DNA of 64,000 nucleotides, from NCBI RefSeq assembly GCF_014696355.1, contig NZ_JACJQA010000046.1, positions 1 through 64,000 of the forward strand, given 5' to 3'. Positions 17,427 to 25,997 of this stretch are shown here, in pieces (the stretch's first letter is position 1; every line of letters starts with the position of its first letter). The translations under genes and the position numbers were made by a program. The DNA is from Pseudanabaena sp. FACHB-1998. GTDB lineage: Bacteria; Cyanobacteriota; Cyanobacteriia; Pseudanabaenales; Pseudanabaenaceae. The notes beneath the pieces are model-generated. The model did no database searches. It saw only the letters and a program-made list of their open reading frames with translations, and was not told the DNA's origin.

Positions 17427-17485
17427 ATTTGCAAGCGTTGCGAAGCAACGCTTGCAAATTTATTCTTGGTTCGTTTGAGCGAAAA
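17399..17485. repeat. palindrome overlapping the 3' end of the response regulator gene
   Basis: Arms of about 42 bp around a GAA loop. The inner part is GCAAGCGTTGC-GAA-GCAACGCTTGC, flanked by CGAACCAAGAATAAATTT and its complement, and further out by TTTTCGCTCAA and TTGAGCGAAAA with a 2-3 base bulge. The TAA of the response regulator gene (17424-17426) is inside the left arm. Confidence 0.85.
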
Positions 17486-17566
17486 TGGCTGTATGAACTA
17501 TTTACTTTCCAGATAAATCAAGCTAGATGGGACGTGAAATGTCGCTATTTCCTTTAAAAAACGCAA

Positions 17567-17607
17567 TATAGCAGTGTAAGAGATAGAAATTAGGACAAAT
17601 CAAAACT
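17567..17607. mobile_element. half of a type I MITE-like element
   Basis: TATAGCAGTGTAAGAGATAG followed by AATTAGGACAAATCAAAAC matches the left half of the element at 20248 (TAGCAACGTAAGAGATAGC and ACAAATCAAAAC). No palindrome or second end follows, so this is a solo end. Confidence 0.55.
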
Positions 17608-17696
17608 TTTTTCCTGTAGATAATGATTTCTTGATAAATATAGTATGATTATAAAGTAAACAATGTTTATATAAATATTAACAACTCCTATTCCTA

Positions 17697-20258
17697 GTGT
17701 CTACCAGTATACTGATTTTAGAAGACTCTGAAACAGACCGCTTCACTTACATCCGCTACTTAGAGGCAGACGCAGAAGCGTCTTACCGTATCCTCACCGC
17801 CGAAACCTTTGAGGAAGGTTTAAGTCTGTACCGATCGCAAAAACCAGATATTATTTTAGTGGACTTTTCTCTGCCCGATGGGAATGGGCTAGATTTTTTA
17901 GAAGCGATTAGTCCAGATGTGTTAGGAAGCAATTTATCGGCAATCATGCTGACAGGGCAGGGGGATGAACGTACCGCAGTTAAAGCTCTAAAACTGGGAG
18001 CCTCAGATTATTTACTCAAAGGCGATGTGACCGCAGTTTCGCTATTAACTTGTGTGCATCAGGTACGCGATCGCCTCGCACTTATTAATCAACTTCAGCA
18101 ATCTCAACAACAGCAAGCCGTGATCGCGGCGATGACCCTTCGCATTCGTCAATACATTAATTTAGAGGACATCTCCAATGCGATCGTCAAAGAATTGCGA
18201 AATTTTTTAGCCGCCGATCGCGTCCTTATCTATCGGTTTAATCCTGACATGAGTGGCATGGTGGTTGCCGAAGCGATCGTCCCACCTTGGAAGCCCTGCA
18301 TCAATATTCAAATTCACGATAATTGTTTTCAAGGAAACCTTGGTGAAGCCTATCGAGAAGGGGATTTTTTTATCGCAGCCGATATCTATGACGCGAACCT
18401 GAGCGAAAGCCAGCAGCAGATTCTAGAGAGATTTCAGGTACGTGCTAGCCTCGTCATGCCGATTCTCTTAACCAATGATGATCAGGCTCGGCTGTGGGGA
18501 TTATTAATTGTGCATCAATGCTCGACTCCCCGCCAATGGGCTGCAACCGACATCCAGTTACTACAGCAGTTATCTGTCCATTTGGCGATCGCCCTGCAAC
18601 AAGCCGAGCTTTACGATAGCCTTCAAAATCTCAATATATCCTTAGAGCAGAAAATTGCTGACCGTACTCAAGAACTCCAATTTCAAAATCAAGTTCTAGA
18701 AAAAATCCATGATGGCGTAGTTTCCACTGATCTCACTGGCAAAATCCTCAGTTGGAACCAAGGCATTGAAAAACTCTTTGGTTACACAGCCGCAGAAATG
18801 ATCGGGCAGAATATCGAAATATTCTATGAAAGCAAAGCCTATTTCCACGAAAAAGTAATTCAGCCCTTATTAGCTCACGGCACTAATGAGATTGAGCATA
18901 TTTTCAAAACAAGATCAGGCAAACAAATTTATATCAGTTTACGCCTGTCCGTAGTGCGCGATCAGGAAGGGAATATTATTAGCCTCATGGGTTGTTCTAA
19001 TGACATTAGCGATCGCAAAGAAGCCGAAACCAAACTTCATCGAACTAATGAAGAACTCATCCGAGCCACACGCCTCAAAGATGAATTTCTTGCCAATATG
19101 AGCCATGAACTTCGCACTCCCCTCAATGCCATCTTGGGAATGTCTGAAGCTCTACTCGAGCAGATCATGGGAACTCTCAACCCCAAGCAAATTCAATCCA
19201 TCAACTTAATCGAAAAAAGCGGACAGCATCTCCTCGAACTGATCAACGACATTCTCGATCTCTCCAAAATTGCCTCTGGCACAATGGAGCTAAATCTCGA
19301 AGCCACTTCCGTAGAAAAACTTTGCCAGTCTAGTTTAGCCTTCATCCGCCAGCAATCCTTCCAAAAAAATATTCAAATCCATAGTCAAATCGCTCCCAAT
19401 ATTAAGGACATCATTGTTGATGAACGCAGAATCAAACAGTCACTCATCAACCTCCTCAGTAATGCCGTAAAATTTACCCCTCCCAATGGCAAAATTAGCC
19501 TTCTCGTATCAATTAGCTCCGACCCTAACTGGCAAACCAATCCAAACGCCCCTTCTCCCCAATCAATGATCCTATTTCAGGTCAAAGATACAGGAATTGG
19601 CATTGCCCCACAAGATTTATCCCGCCTCTTCCAACCCTTCAGCCAGCTAGACAGTAGCCTCAATCGTCAGTATGAAGGCACTGGCTTAGGGCTAGCAATG
19701 GTCAAACAAATTACTAACCTGCATGGCGGCACTGTAGATGTCCAGAGTCAACTGGGGCAAGGTAGTTGTTTTACAGTCGCCTTGCCCTATAGCGCTTACC
19801 CCGCGATCGCTGCCCAACCCACTGACCCTAAACCCTCATCCCCATCGCTAGCGATCGCCACTGAGGCGATCAATTCTTCGGCGATCGCCCCCCTCGTCCT
19901 CCTCGCCGAAGATAATGAATCTAACATCACCACCGTTACTGCCTACCTCTCCGCATGCAACTATCGCCTGATCCAAGCGAAAAACGGACAAGAAGCCATT
20001 AAACTCGCCCAAATCCATAACCCCGACATTATCCTCATGGATATTCAAATGCCCATGATGGACGGGCTAGAAGCCACTCGCCTAATTCGTGCCAATCCCC
20101 AAATAGCCCATATCCCCATCATTGCCCTGACCGCCCTCGCCATGGAAAACGACAAAGCCAATTGTTTAGCCTCAGGAGCCAATGACTACATGGCTAAACC
20201 AATCAAGCTCAAACAACTCCATCAAAAAATCCAGCAAATGCTAAATATAGCAACGTAA
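17697..20258 (+). CDS. hybrid sensor histidine kinase (REC-GAF-PAS-HisKA-HATPase-REC)
   Basis: An 853-residue soluble hybrid kinase from a GTG start. Domains: receiver 1 (3-125, phosphoacceptor Asp near 58 in LVDFSLPDGNG), GAF (about 145-305), a coiled linker, PAS with PAC (about 330-450), HisKA with His near 469 (MSHELRTPLNAILG), HATPase (575-695) and receiver 2 (735-850, Asp near 782 in LMDIQMPMMDG). There is no transmembrane segment. The GAF lacks an obvious bilin Cys motif. The last residues and the TAA stop come from the end of a type I element (20248-20359), so the natural C-terminus may have been slightly changed. Confidence 0.92.
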   Translation: MSTSILILEDSETDRFTYIRYLEADAEASYRILTAETFEEGLSLYRSQKPDIILVDFSLPDGNGLDFLEAISPDVLGSNLSAIMLTGQGDERTAVKALKLGASDYLLKGDVTAVSLLTCVHQVRDRLALINQLQQSQQQQAVIAAMTLRIRQYINLEDISNAIVKELRNFLAADRVLIYRFNPDMSGMVVAEAIVPPWKPCINIQIHDNCFQGNLGEAYREGDFFIAADIYDANLSESQQQILERFQVRASLVMPILLTNDDQARLWGLLIVHQCSTPRQWAATDIQLLQQLSVHLAIALQQAELYDSLQNLNISLEQKIADRTQELQFQNQVLEKIHDGVVSTDLTGKILSWNQGIEKLFGYTAAEMIGQNIEIFYESKAYFHEKVIQPLLAHGTNEIEHIFKTRSGKQIYISLRLSVVRDQEGNIISLMGCSNDISDRKEAETKLHRTNEELIRATRLKDEFLANMSHELRTPLNAILGMSEALLEQIMGTLNPKQIQSINLIEKSGQHLLELINDILDLSKIASGTMELNLEATSVEKLCQSSLAFIRQQSFQKNIQIHSQIAPNIKDIIVDERRIKQSLINLLSNAVKFTPPNGKISLLVSISSDPNWQTNPNAPSPQSMILFQVKDTGIGIAPQDLSRLFQPFSQLDSSLNRQYEGTGLGLAMVKQITNLHGGTVDVQSQLGQGSCFTVALPYSAYPAIAAQPTDPKPSSPSLAIATEAINSSAIAPLVLLAEDNESNITTVTAYLSACNYRLIQAKNGQEAIKLAQIHNPDIILMDIQMPMMDGLEATRLIRANPQIAHIPIIALTALAMENDKANCLASGANDYMAKPIKLKQLHQKIQQMLNIAT

Positions 20259-20359
20259 GAGATAGCTAGAACAAATCAAAACCCAGAAGATGAGTAGCAG
20301 CGCGAAGCGCTGCTACTCATCTTCTGGGTTTTATGTCCTAAGCAAAACTTACGTTGCTA
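20248..20359. mobile_element. MITE-like element, end-type I, copy 2
   Basis: Perfect 12-bp terminal inverted repeat TAGCAACGTAAG and CTTACGTTGCTA. The central palindrome (20276-20337) has arms ACCCAGAAGATGAGTAGCAG plus CGC around a GAA loop. Flanks match copy 1 in reverse orientation (TTTATGTCCTAAGCAAAACT on the right). Its first 11 bases supply the final codons and stop of the hybrid kinase gene. Confidence 0.88.
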
Positions 20360-21161
20360 CAACTTGCCACAAATTACCTAAGTAGCGGGGCATATCGTGT
20401 TTTACATGCCCCCCAGCCATTCCGAAAATTTATACTTGCTATATCCCCCTAAACCTGTTATAAGTTTTAGCGTTCTGAGCTAAACAAAAATTTCGCCCAT
20501 TTCAACATTGATAGAAAGTTTATTCTGTTAAATCGTTGTAATTTTTGTAGCGTAGAATACTTTGCAGACATTTAATCAATATTAATAGAATTATACCGAG
20601 CAATCAGGGCTAATTTTATTCTCAAAAATAGCTAGACAACTCCATGTTACGTTGCTAATGTTTTGCGACAATTTAGTACAAATGACTTCGAGAGTATATC
20701 TATTTAAGCCAATCTAAATGTTGATATCATATCCTCCGATTATCATCATTTAGGCTCACATAGACACTCTTAATGTGAACGAGTTTAGTTGTGTGAATTC
20801 GTTATTTGGTAACAAATTCGCACAATTATTAAAAACTTGTTAAGTATTAAAAGGATATCTTCATAGGTTAATACTTAGCCTAAGTAGTTCATCCCTATAT
20901 ATGACAAGGCGTTGTCCACTAAAAGTCGTATTTTGTCGCATTTGAAAAATTTAACAAGTTTGTCTATCTTTTTTCCCTGTTATCGGTTAAAGTTTGCGGG
21001 TAAACAATTTGTCAATACTGTTTTAAACAGAATTGATGACCCAAGATATCTAGACAAAGCAATTTTTTGCTTTATTAGATTGCACTCCTCATCTAGTCTA
21101 GAAATATAATGTTTCGGTTTCCAAGCCCAAACTGAGGAGCAAACACTAGGAGTTAATTACG
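20360..21161. other. long upstream region of sepF, no gene seen
   Basis: About 800 bp, clearly AT-rich. I find no supported gene: the single frame of 65 codons (20912-21109) has no ribosome-binding site and no recognisable motif. An AGGAG box sits 9 bases before the sepF ATG. The length suggests a promoter region or an RNA that I cannot identify by eye. Confidence 0.5.
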
Positions 21162-21746
21162 ATGGGAATTTTTACAAAGCTCAAGGATTTTGTTGGTTTA
21201 AATGAAGCTCAAGAGTACGAATATGAGTACGATGAAGCCTCAGCCCGTGAATACCAAGACATCTATCAAGAAGACAATGGCGCGATCGCTCCAGAACCAG
21301 AAGAGCCTCAAACTCGTCGTACCCGCGAACGCCCCACAGCCCTAAGAGCAACTTCTGAAGGTATGAGCAACGTAATTGGTATGCCAGGCGCTGCAAATGG
21401 TTTGTCCCAAGTAATGGTGATGGAACCTCGCAGTTTTGAAGAAATGCCTCAAGCAATTCAAGCATTGCGTGAACGCAAGTCCGTCGTTCTTAACCTCACC
21501 ATGATGGACCCCGATCAAGCTCAACGCGCTGTTGACTTCGTTGCAGGCGGAACCTATGCTCTCGATGGTCATCAAGAACGTATTGGCGACAGCATTTTCT
21601 TGTTTGCACCTTCCTGCGTACAAGTCACCTCCCAATCGACTGTATTAAATGACGTGCCGATGACCCAGCCTCGCGTTGTCCGTCCCACCGCAGCACCAGC
21701 TCCAGCATGGGCCGCCGAAGCACCTGTAAGCCGTTTTGCACAATAA
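21162..21746 (+). CDS. sepF: cell division protein SepF (Cdv2)
   Basis: A 194-residue FtsZ partner that anchors and bundles the division ring. The N-terminal amphipathic helix is [13 protein letters not shown], followed by an acidic, Tyr-rich linker of about 60 residues. The conserved SepF core starts at [12 protein letters not shown] and includes [27 protein letters not shown]-like segments, [10 protein letters not shown] at the end. A C-terminal Pro/Ala-rich tail follows. The order sepF then proC on one strand is common in cyanobacteria. Confidence 0.95.
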   Translation: MGIFTKLKDFVGLNEAQEYEYEYDEASAREYQDIYQEDNGAIAPEPEEPQTRRTRERPTALRATSEGMSNVIGMPGAANGLSQVMVMEPRSFEEMPQAIQALRERKSVVLNLTMMDPDQAQRAVDFVAGGTYALDGHQERIGDSIFLFAPSCVQVTSQSTVLNDVPMTQPRVVRPTAAPAPAWAAEAPVSRFAQ

Positions 21747-21817
21747 TTCTTGCGAAATAATCCTTAGCAAAAATCCTGCTAGTTATAGCAATCGCCCTTA
21801 TGATTAAAAACGATCAA

Positions 21818-21868
21818 AAACCCAGAAGGTAGAGGCGGCGCTTTGCGCCCCATCTACCTTCTGGGTTT
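21818..21868. repeat. palindrome between sepF and proC
   Basis: Arms AAACCCAGAAGGTAGA and its complement are perfect; the centre (GGCGGCGCTTTGCGCCCCA) is slightly asymmetric. A TATAGCAAT end-like motif stands 30 bases to the left. It may terminate sepF transcription. Confidence 0.75.
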
Positions 21869-21894
21869 GTAGTTAGTTAATTATTGGTGAATTC

Positions 21895-22689
21895 TTGAAA
21901 GTGCAACTCGGTATTGTCGGTGGTGGTGTAATGGGAGAGGCAATCTTGTCTCGACTTATTGCTAGCAATATTTACCAACCATCCGATGTCTGTGTTAGTG
22001 ATCCGATGCCAGAGCGTCGCGAAACCCTAGCAAAAAAATATGGTGTGCAAGTTACACCTAATAACTTGGTAGCTGCGGAAGCTGAAATCATGCTTTTAGC
22101 AGTTAAACCTCAGTCGCTTAATGTGGCTGCAATTGGTCTAGCAAATGCTCCTGCACCTTGTGTTGTTTCAATTTTAGCTGGTGTGACATTGGCTCAGTTG
22201 GAAACGATGTTTCCTGACAAAGCAATTATCCGAGCAATGCCAAATACACCAGCGCAAGTCGGTGCAGGAGTAACTGCAATTTCACCTAACTCATTAGTTA
22301 CGCCCGACTATTTAGAGGCGGTAAAAAGAATTTTTGGCGCGATCGGCACAGTGGTAGAAGTTGCCGAATCATTGATGAATGCTGTCACAGGGCTATCGGG
22401 TTCTGGTCCCGCCTATGTGGCATTGGTGGTAGAGGCGATGGCGGATGGTGGTGTTGCCGCAGGTTTGCCCAGAGCGATCGCTATGCAATTAGCCACCCAA
22501 ACAGTTTTAGGCACAGCGCAATTATTAACCGAAACGAAGCTTCATCCTGCTCAACTCAAGGATCAAGTAACCAGTCCTGCGGGAACAACGATTGCGGCGA
22601 TCGCGCAGCTAGAAAAAGCAGGATTACGTTCTGCGATGATCGAAGCCGTACTGGCGGCAACTCGTCGAGCCGATGAGTTAGGCAAATAG
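21895..22689 (+). CDS. proC: pyrroline-5-carboxylate reductase
   Basis: Catalyses the last step of proline synthesis, NAD(P)H-dependent reduction of pyrroline-5-carboxylate. A Rossmann motif GIVGGGVMGEAI lies at the N-terminus. Family signatures are AVKPQ, RAMPNTPAQVGAG and the C-terminal dimer motif VTSPAGTT. It is 264 residues from a TTG start; a GTG two codons later is equally possible. No ATG is available at the right place. Confidence 0.93.
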   Translation: MKVQLGIVGGGVMGEAILSRLIASNIYQPSDVCVSDPMPERRETLAKKYGVQVTPNNLVAAEAEIMLLAVKPQSLNVAAIGLANAPAPCVVSILAGVTLAQLETMFPDKAIIRAMPNTPAQVGAGVTAISPNSLVTPDYLEAVKRIFGAIGTVVEVAESLMNAVTGLSGSGPAYVALVVEAMADGGVAAGLPRAIAMQLATQTVLGTAQLLTETKLHPAQLKDQVTSPAGTTIAAIAQLEKAGLRSAMIEAVLAATRRADELGK

Positions 22690-22694
22690 TATTT

Positions 22695-22739
22695 CCCAGA
22701 AATGAGTTGCCGCGCATTGCGCCGCCATTCATTTCTGGG
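22695..22739. repeat. palindrome after proC
   Basis: Outer arms CCCAGAAATGA and TCATTTCTGGG are perfect; the inner core GTTGCCGCGC versus GCGCCGCCAT has drifted. It starts 5 bases after the proC stop and may act as terminator. Confidence 0.7.
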
Positions 22740-22781
22740 GTTTATGTCCTAAACCAGATTTATAGCTGTGGTTACTTAAAC

Positions 22782-22828
22782 TCAAAAAGCGAGTTGCGGC
22801 GCTTCGCGCCGCAACTCGTCTTCTGGTT
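22782..22828. repeat. palindrome before purM
   Basis: Core CGAGTTGCGGCGC-TTC-GCGCCGCAACTCG, 13 bp perfect (22790-22818), with weaker outer pairing. The flank GGTTTTGTGTCCT resembles the type I inner flank GGTTTTATGTCCT, so this is a degenerate member. Confidence 0.75.
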
Positions 22829-22932
22829 TTGTGTCCTCACAAGAATGGCAACAGCTATACATTGCTATAGTAGTTCTCTGAAGCTTTGCGTTGCTGAGCT
22901 TTAGAAAATCATGAAAATGGGAGTTAGAGGTT

Positions 22933-23964
22933 TTGGATTATCGTCAGGCGGGTGTAGATATCGAAGCAGGTCGCACCTTCGTGGAAAAAATTCGTGACTC
23001 AGTGGCGAGAACCCATCGTGCTGGAGTATTAGGCGATCTTGGTGGTTTTGGAGGCTGTTTTGAAATCCCTGCTGGCTATCGGCAACCCGTTCTGGTTTCA
23101 GGTACGGACGGTGTTGGCACAAAGCTCAAAATTGCTCAAGCCGCCAATAAACACGACACGATTGGCATTGACCTTGTTGCCATGTGTGTTAACGATGTGT
23201 TGACCTCTGGAGCCGAGCCATTATTTTTCTTGGATTATCTAGCCACAGGCAAGCTGGAACCCGATCAACTCGCCGAGGTCGTGAAGGGGATCGCCGATGG
23301 TTGCCAAATGGCAGGCTGTGCCTTACTTGGTGGTGAAACTGCGGAGATGCCCGGATTTTATGGCGTTGGCGAGTATGATGCGGCAGGCTTTTGTGTGGCG
23401 ATCGCTGAAAAGTCAGAAATGCTCAATGGTACACAGGTAAACATCGGTGATGTGGTCATCGGTCTCGCTAGTTCAGGTATCCATAGCAACGGTTACAGCC
23501 TTGTCCGCAAGATCATCGAAACCAAGGGCTATAGTTGGGGCGCGAAATTAGCTATTTCTCCTGAAACCGAAGATTTAGCCCTAGCCGAAGTATTTCTCAC
23601 GCCCACCCAGATTTACGTCAAGCCTGTGTTGGCGGCTCTCAAAGCCGATCTAGGTATTCATGGTTTGGCGCACATCACAGGTGGCGGCTTGCCCGAAAAC
23701 TTGCCCCGTTGTCTCGGCGAAGGTCAAGCTGTCAATATTTTCCGCCATAGTTGGGAAATTCCTGCCCTATTTCAATGGCTCCAAGCTCAAGGGGAAGTAC
23801 CTGAACTGGATATGTTTAATACTTTTAATATGGGTATTGGTATGGCGGCAGTCGTTGATCCCCAGAAAGTAGATCAGGCGATCGCCTATTTCCAAACCCA
23901 AGGCTTTACCACCAATCGCATCGGTGAAGTTGTCGCAGGTACGCGATCGCTTAATTTTGTCTAG
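22933..23964 (+). CDS. purM: phosphoribosylformylglycinamidine cyclo-ligase
   Basis: AIR synthetase, which closes the imidazole ring in purine synthesis using ATP. Visible family motifs: [63 protein letters not shown] and [16 protein letters not shown]. It is 343 residues from a TTG start, full length for the family. No ATG lies upstream in frame. The following perfect 27-bp hairpin is a good terminator. Confidence 0.95.
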   Translation: MDYRQAGVDIEAGRTFVEKIRDSVARTHRAGVLGDLGGFGGCFEIPAGYRQPVLVSGTDGVGTKLKIAQAANKHDTIGIDLVAMCVNDVLTSGAEPLFFLDYLATGKLEPDQLAEVVKGIADGCQMAGCALLGGETAEMPGFYGVGEYDAAGFCVAIAEKSEMLNGTQVNIGDVVIGLASSGIHSNGYSLVRKIIETKGYSWGAKLAISPETEDLALAEVFLTPTQIYVKPVLAALKADLGIHGLAHITGGGLPENLPRCLGEGQAVNIFRHSWEIPALFQWLQAQGEVPELDMFNTFNMGIGMAAVVDPQKVDQAIAYFQTQGFTTNRIGEVVAGTRSLNFV

Positions 23965-23986
23965 TTTTTTGAGAGAGTGCATTCTC

Positions 23987-24043
23987 AGCTATAAGCCATA
24001 AAAAAAGCGGTGCTTTGCACCGCTTTTTTTATGGCTTATAGCT
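23987..24043. terminator. purM terminator hairpin
   Basis: Perfect 27-bp arms (AGCTATAAGCCATAAAAAAA then GCGGTGC, and complement) with a TTT loop. The inner T-tract after the GC core on the top strand makes this work as an intrinsic terminator for purM. Confidence 0.75.
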
Positions 24044-24063
24044 TTAGTCACTTGCATTAGGAC

Positions 24064-24128
24064 AAGCCAGAAACCAAGAAGCGAGTTGCGGCGCGAAGCG
24101 CCGCAACTCGCTTCTTGGTTTCTGGCTT
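24064..24128. repeat. palindrome with 31-bp perfect arms
   Basis: Perfect arms of 31 bp around a GAA loop: AAGCCAGAAACCAAGAAGCG, then AGTTGCGGCGC, then the complement. It ends exactly one base before the stop of the small minus-strand gene at 24129-24224, so it can act as that gene's terminator. Confidence 0.9.
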
Positions 24129-24224
24129 CTAAGAGAAAGTGGAGATTACATTGACGAGTACTAAAACAGCGATGGAAGTAGCGTAAAACTTGAAGATGAA
24201 TCTACCAAAATGAAATACAGACAT
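24129..24224 (-). CDS. 31-residue single-span membrane peptide
   Basis: ATG at 24224, TAG at 24129, 31 residues. A strong Shine-Dalgarno (GAGAGGAG) ends 7-8 bases before the ATG. The peptide has a basic aromatic N-terminus (SVFHFGRFIFKFYA) and a hydrophobic stretch TSIAVLVLVNVISTF that can span a membrane. The size and plan fit the small subunits of photosynthetic complexes, but it does not match the photosystem or cytochrome b6f peptides I know (PsbI, PsbT, PsbX, PetL, PetN, PsaM). It is followed at once by a 31-bp hairpin. The remainder of the ~430-bp gap after purM holds only the two hairpins. Confidence 0.6.
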   Translation of the reverse strand: MSVFHFGRFIFKFYATSIAVLVLVNVISTFS

Positions 24225-24392
24225 TAACTTGCTCCTCTCTCTTAGCCTTAACTTTTGCTCTATGTTTATTAGTATCCAGCTTTTTTTTTAGTTAAGAAGT
24301 GACCAGAACAGGAGGATTTACCTAATTGCGATCGCTAAAAATATGTGATCGCGATCGCTAAGCCAAAAGAGGTGCTTTGCGCCGCCTTTGTC

Positions 24393-24995
24393 TTAAGGCA
24401 ATACGCTGTATCTTTCCTCCGCAAAAGGTTCTCCCCGATGGTGATAGCCATTACGCTCCCAGAAGCCTAGTTCCATTTTGTCGAGGAACTCCAACCCATT
24501 AATCCATTTTGCACTTTTCCACGCATAGAGATGGGGAACTACTAATCGCATTGGACCACCATTATCTATCGGTAATGGCTCATCAAAGAGAGTATGGGCA
24601 AAAAAGTTTTCTTCTCTCGCAAAATCTTCCATCGCGATATTAGTGGTGTAGCCGCCATAGCAATGCTCCATGAGATGTACCGCTTGGGGATCGACTTCGA
24701 TATATTTTAAAAAATCCATAACTTTAACGCCTTTCCATTTCACATCGAGCTTTGACCATGTGGTGACGCAATGGAAGTCTATGGTAAATTCACTTTGAGG
24801 CATTGCCATGAAATCATCCCAAGTAAAGGTTTTCTCGGTAGTCAGTCCCCATACTCGAAATTGCCAATCTTTGCGTTTAATATTGGGAGTATTGCCATAG
24901 GTCATAATGGGAAACCCATTAGTAAGCCGTTGCCCTTTAGGAACGCGCCCTTGATTAGGCGATCGCGACTGAAATAAGCCTTCAAACATAACCAA
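24393..24995 (-). CDS. sulfite oxidase-like molybdopterin oxidoreductase
   Basis: A 200-residue, single-domain member of the SUOX/MsrP-type molybdenum enzymes. The Mo-ligand cysteine is in FHCVTTWSKLDVKWKG. A second typical block is HCYGGYTTNIAMEDF, then NGGPMRLVVPHLYAWKSAKW. There is no signal peptide, no haem domain and no dimerisation domain, so it belongs to the small cytoplasmic group of unknown substrate. It is transcribed alone and stops just before a GC-rich GGTGCTTTGCGCC half-palindrome. Confidence 0.88.
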   Translation of the reverse strand: MVMFEGLFQSRSPNQGRVPKGQRLTNGFPIMTYGNTPNIKRKDWQFRVWGLTTEKTFTWDDFMAMPQSEFTIDFHCVTTWSKLDVKWKGVKVMDFLKYIEVDPQAVHLMEHCYGGYTTNIAMEDFAREENFFAHTLFDEPLPIDNGGPMRLVVPHLYAWKSAKWINGLEFLDKMELGFWERNGYHHRGEPFAEERYSVLP

Positions 24996-25006
24996 TCCTC
25001 AAGAAA

Positions 25007-25131
25007 CTATATTTGTCGATAATACTCCTTTCCCACTCAAGAAAGAGCTAGGCGCGGCGAAGCCGCGCCTAGCTCTTTCTTGTTTTTATATGCATATTTC
25101 TTCGGTGGGAAGGGTGTATCGACAAATATAG
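25007..25131. mobile_element. MITE-like element, end-type II, copy 1
   Basis: Perfect 15-bp terminal inverted repeat CTATATTTGTCGATA and TATCGACAAATATAG, with matched inner blocks CTCCTTTCCCAC and GTGGGAAGGGTG. The central palindrome has arms AAGAAAGAGCTAGGCGCGGC around a CGA-type loop. The CCCTTCCCA block is shared with the element at 56494-56589, but the outermost ends differ. It lies just upstream of the oxidoreductase start and may carry its promoter. Confidence 0.82.
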
Positions 25132-25133
25132 CT

Positions 25134-25177
25134 CCAAAAACTATGGCGGCACGCGCACCGTGCGCCATAGTTTTTGG
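25134..25177. repeat. palindrome, 15-bp arms
   Basis: Arms CCAAAAACTATGGCG and complement around GCACGCGCACCGTG, which can extend the stem by partial pairing. Close to the type II element (3 bases). Confidence 0.75.
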
Positions 25178-25189
25178 TTTTTACCTCTG

Positions 25190-25228
25190 AAGATGGAGTT
25201 GCGGCGCTTCGCGCCGCAACTCCATCTT
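25190..25228. repeat. palindrome, 18-bp arms
   Basis: Perfect arms AAGATGGAGTTGCGGCGC with a TTC loop. The right flank GGGTTTTATGTCCT matches the type I inner flank, and TAGCTACAGCTATA follows. It lies in the leader of the DUF721 gene. Confidence 0.8.
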
Positions 25229-25304
25229 GGGTTTTATGTCCTGACTTAGATAGCTACAGCTATAATGTTGAAACTGAAGCAAAAAATAAGTTTGGTTTAC
25301 AACC

Positions 25305-25916
25305 ATGTCCCTCACAGGATTACCAAATATTTTGCATGACATCCAGTCACGCACCAGTTGGCAACAGCGCTGTCAATATCTGCTGATTGTCGAAAAATGG
25401 GCAGAGATCGTCGGTGACTCGGTCGCTAAGCAAACCAGTCCCATTGGTGTGTATCAAAAAACTCTCCAAGTAGCCGTATCTAGTGCCGTTTGGTCACAGG
25501 CTTTAACCTTTGAGAGGGTGAGGATTTTGGCAAAAGTTAATGCTTTAGTGGGTAGCTCTAGCAATCTCGCGATTACCGATATTCATTTCTCCACCGCTAA
25601 ATGGGCTACCCATCAGCAAGCCCTAGCCCAACGTCAGGTAATTAGTGAGGAGCATCCGAGCTATTTACCAGCGATCGCTAATTCTGTGAAAGGCTTAAAC
25701 AAAAAAAGTAGTAATTCCCCAAGTTCAGAGCTACGGAGCGATCGCCAAAAGCCTCCCGAAACTGCAAGTGAAGCATTTCAACGCTGGCAATCGGTGATGA
25801 AGTTAAGAGCGCCGCAGATGCCGAAATGCCCAAAATGCGATCGCCCTGCCCTCACGGGCGAACTATCTCGATGGCAAATGTGCCGAGTTTGTGCGATCGA
25901 GTATTTATTCAACTAA
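25305..25916 (+). CDS. DUF721 (DciA-like) protein with C-terminal zinc ribbon
   Basis: A 203-residue protein. The N-terminal ~100 residues form a DUF721 domain (VEKWAEIVGDSVAKQTSPIGV, then LQVAVSSAVWSQAL), the fold of DciA, the replicative helicase loader of many bacteria. A linker of about 70 residues follows. The C-terminus has a four-cysteine ribbon (CPKCDRPA and CRVCAIEYLF). Cyanobacteria commonly have this extended form. A helicase-loading role is inferred from the family. Confidence 0.8.
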   Translation: MSLTGLPNILHDIQSRTSWQQRCQYLLIVEKWAEIVGDSVAKQTSPIGVYQKTLQVAVSSAVWSQALTFERVRILAKVNALVGSSSNLAITDIHFSTAKWATHQQALAQRQVISEEHPSYLPAIANSVKGLNKKSSNSPSSELRSDRQKPPETASEAFQRWQSVMKLRAPQMPKCPKCDRPALTGELSRWQMCRVCAIEYLFN

Positions 25917-25997
25917 TTAATGAGGCGCAAGTATTGCACCTCACTAATTAGTTGTTTTAGAAGTTATTTTTGAAGTTGTTTTTCTCTCTTTTTAGCT

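Noticed and set aside
20912-21109. 65-codon frame upstream of sepF
   Set aside because: No ribosome-binding site, no motif, AT-rich context and no coherent protein character.
22707-22904. Short frames with RRFAP-type peptides (also at 35354, 50885 and 55737)
   Set aside because: These peptides are translations of the GCGGCGC-GAA-GCGCCGC palindrome. The frames have no ribosome-binding sites and appear wherever the palindrome does.
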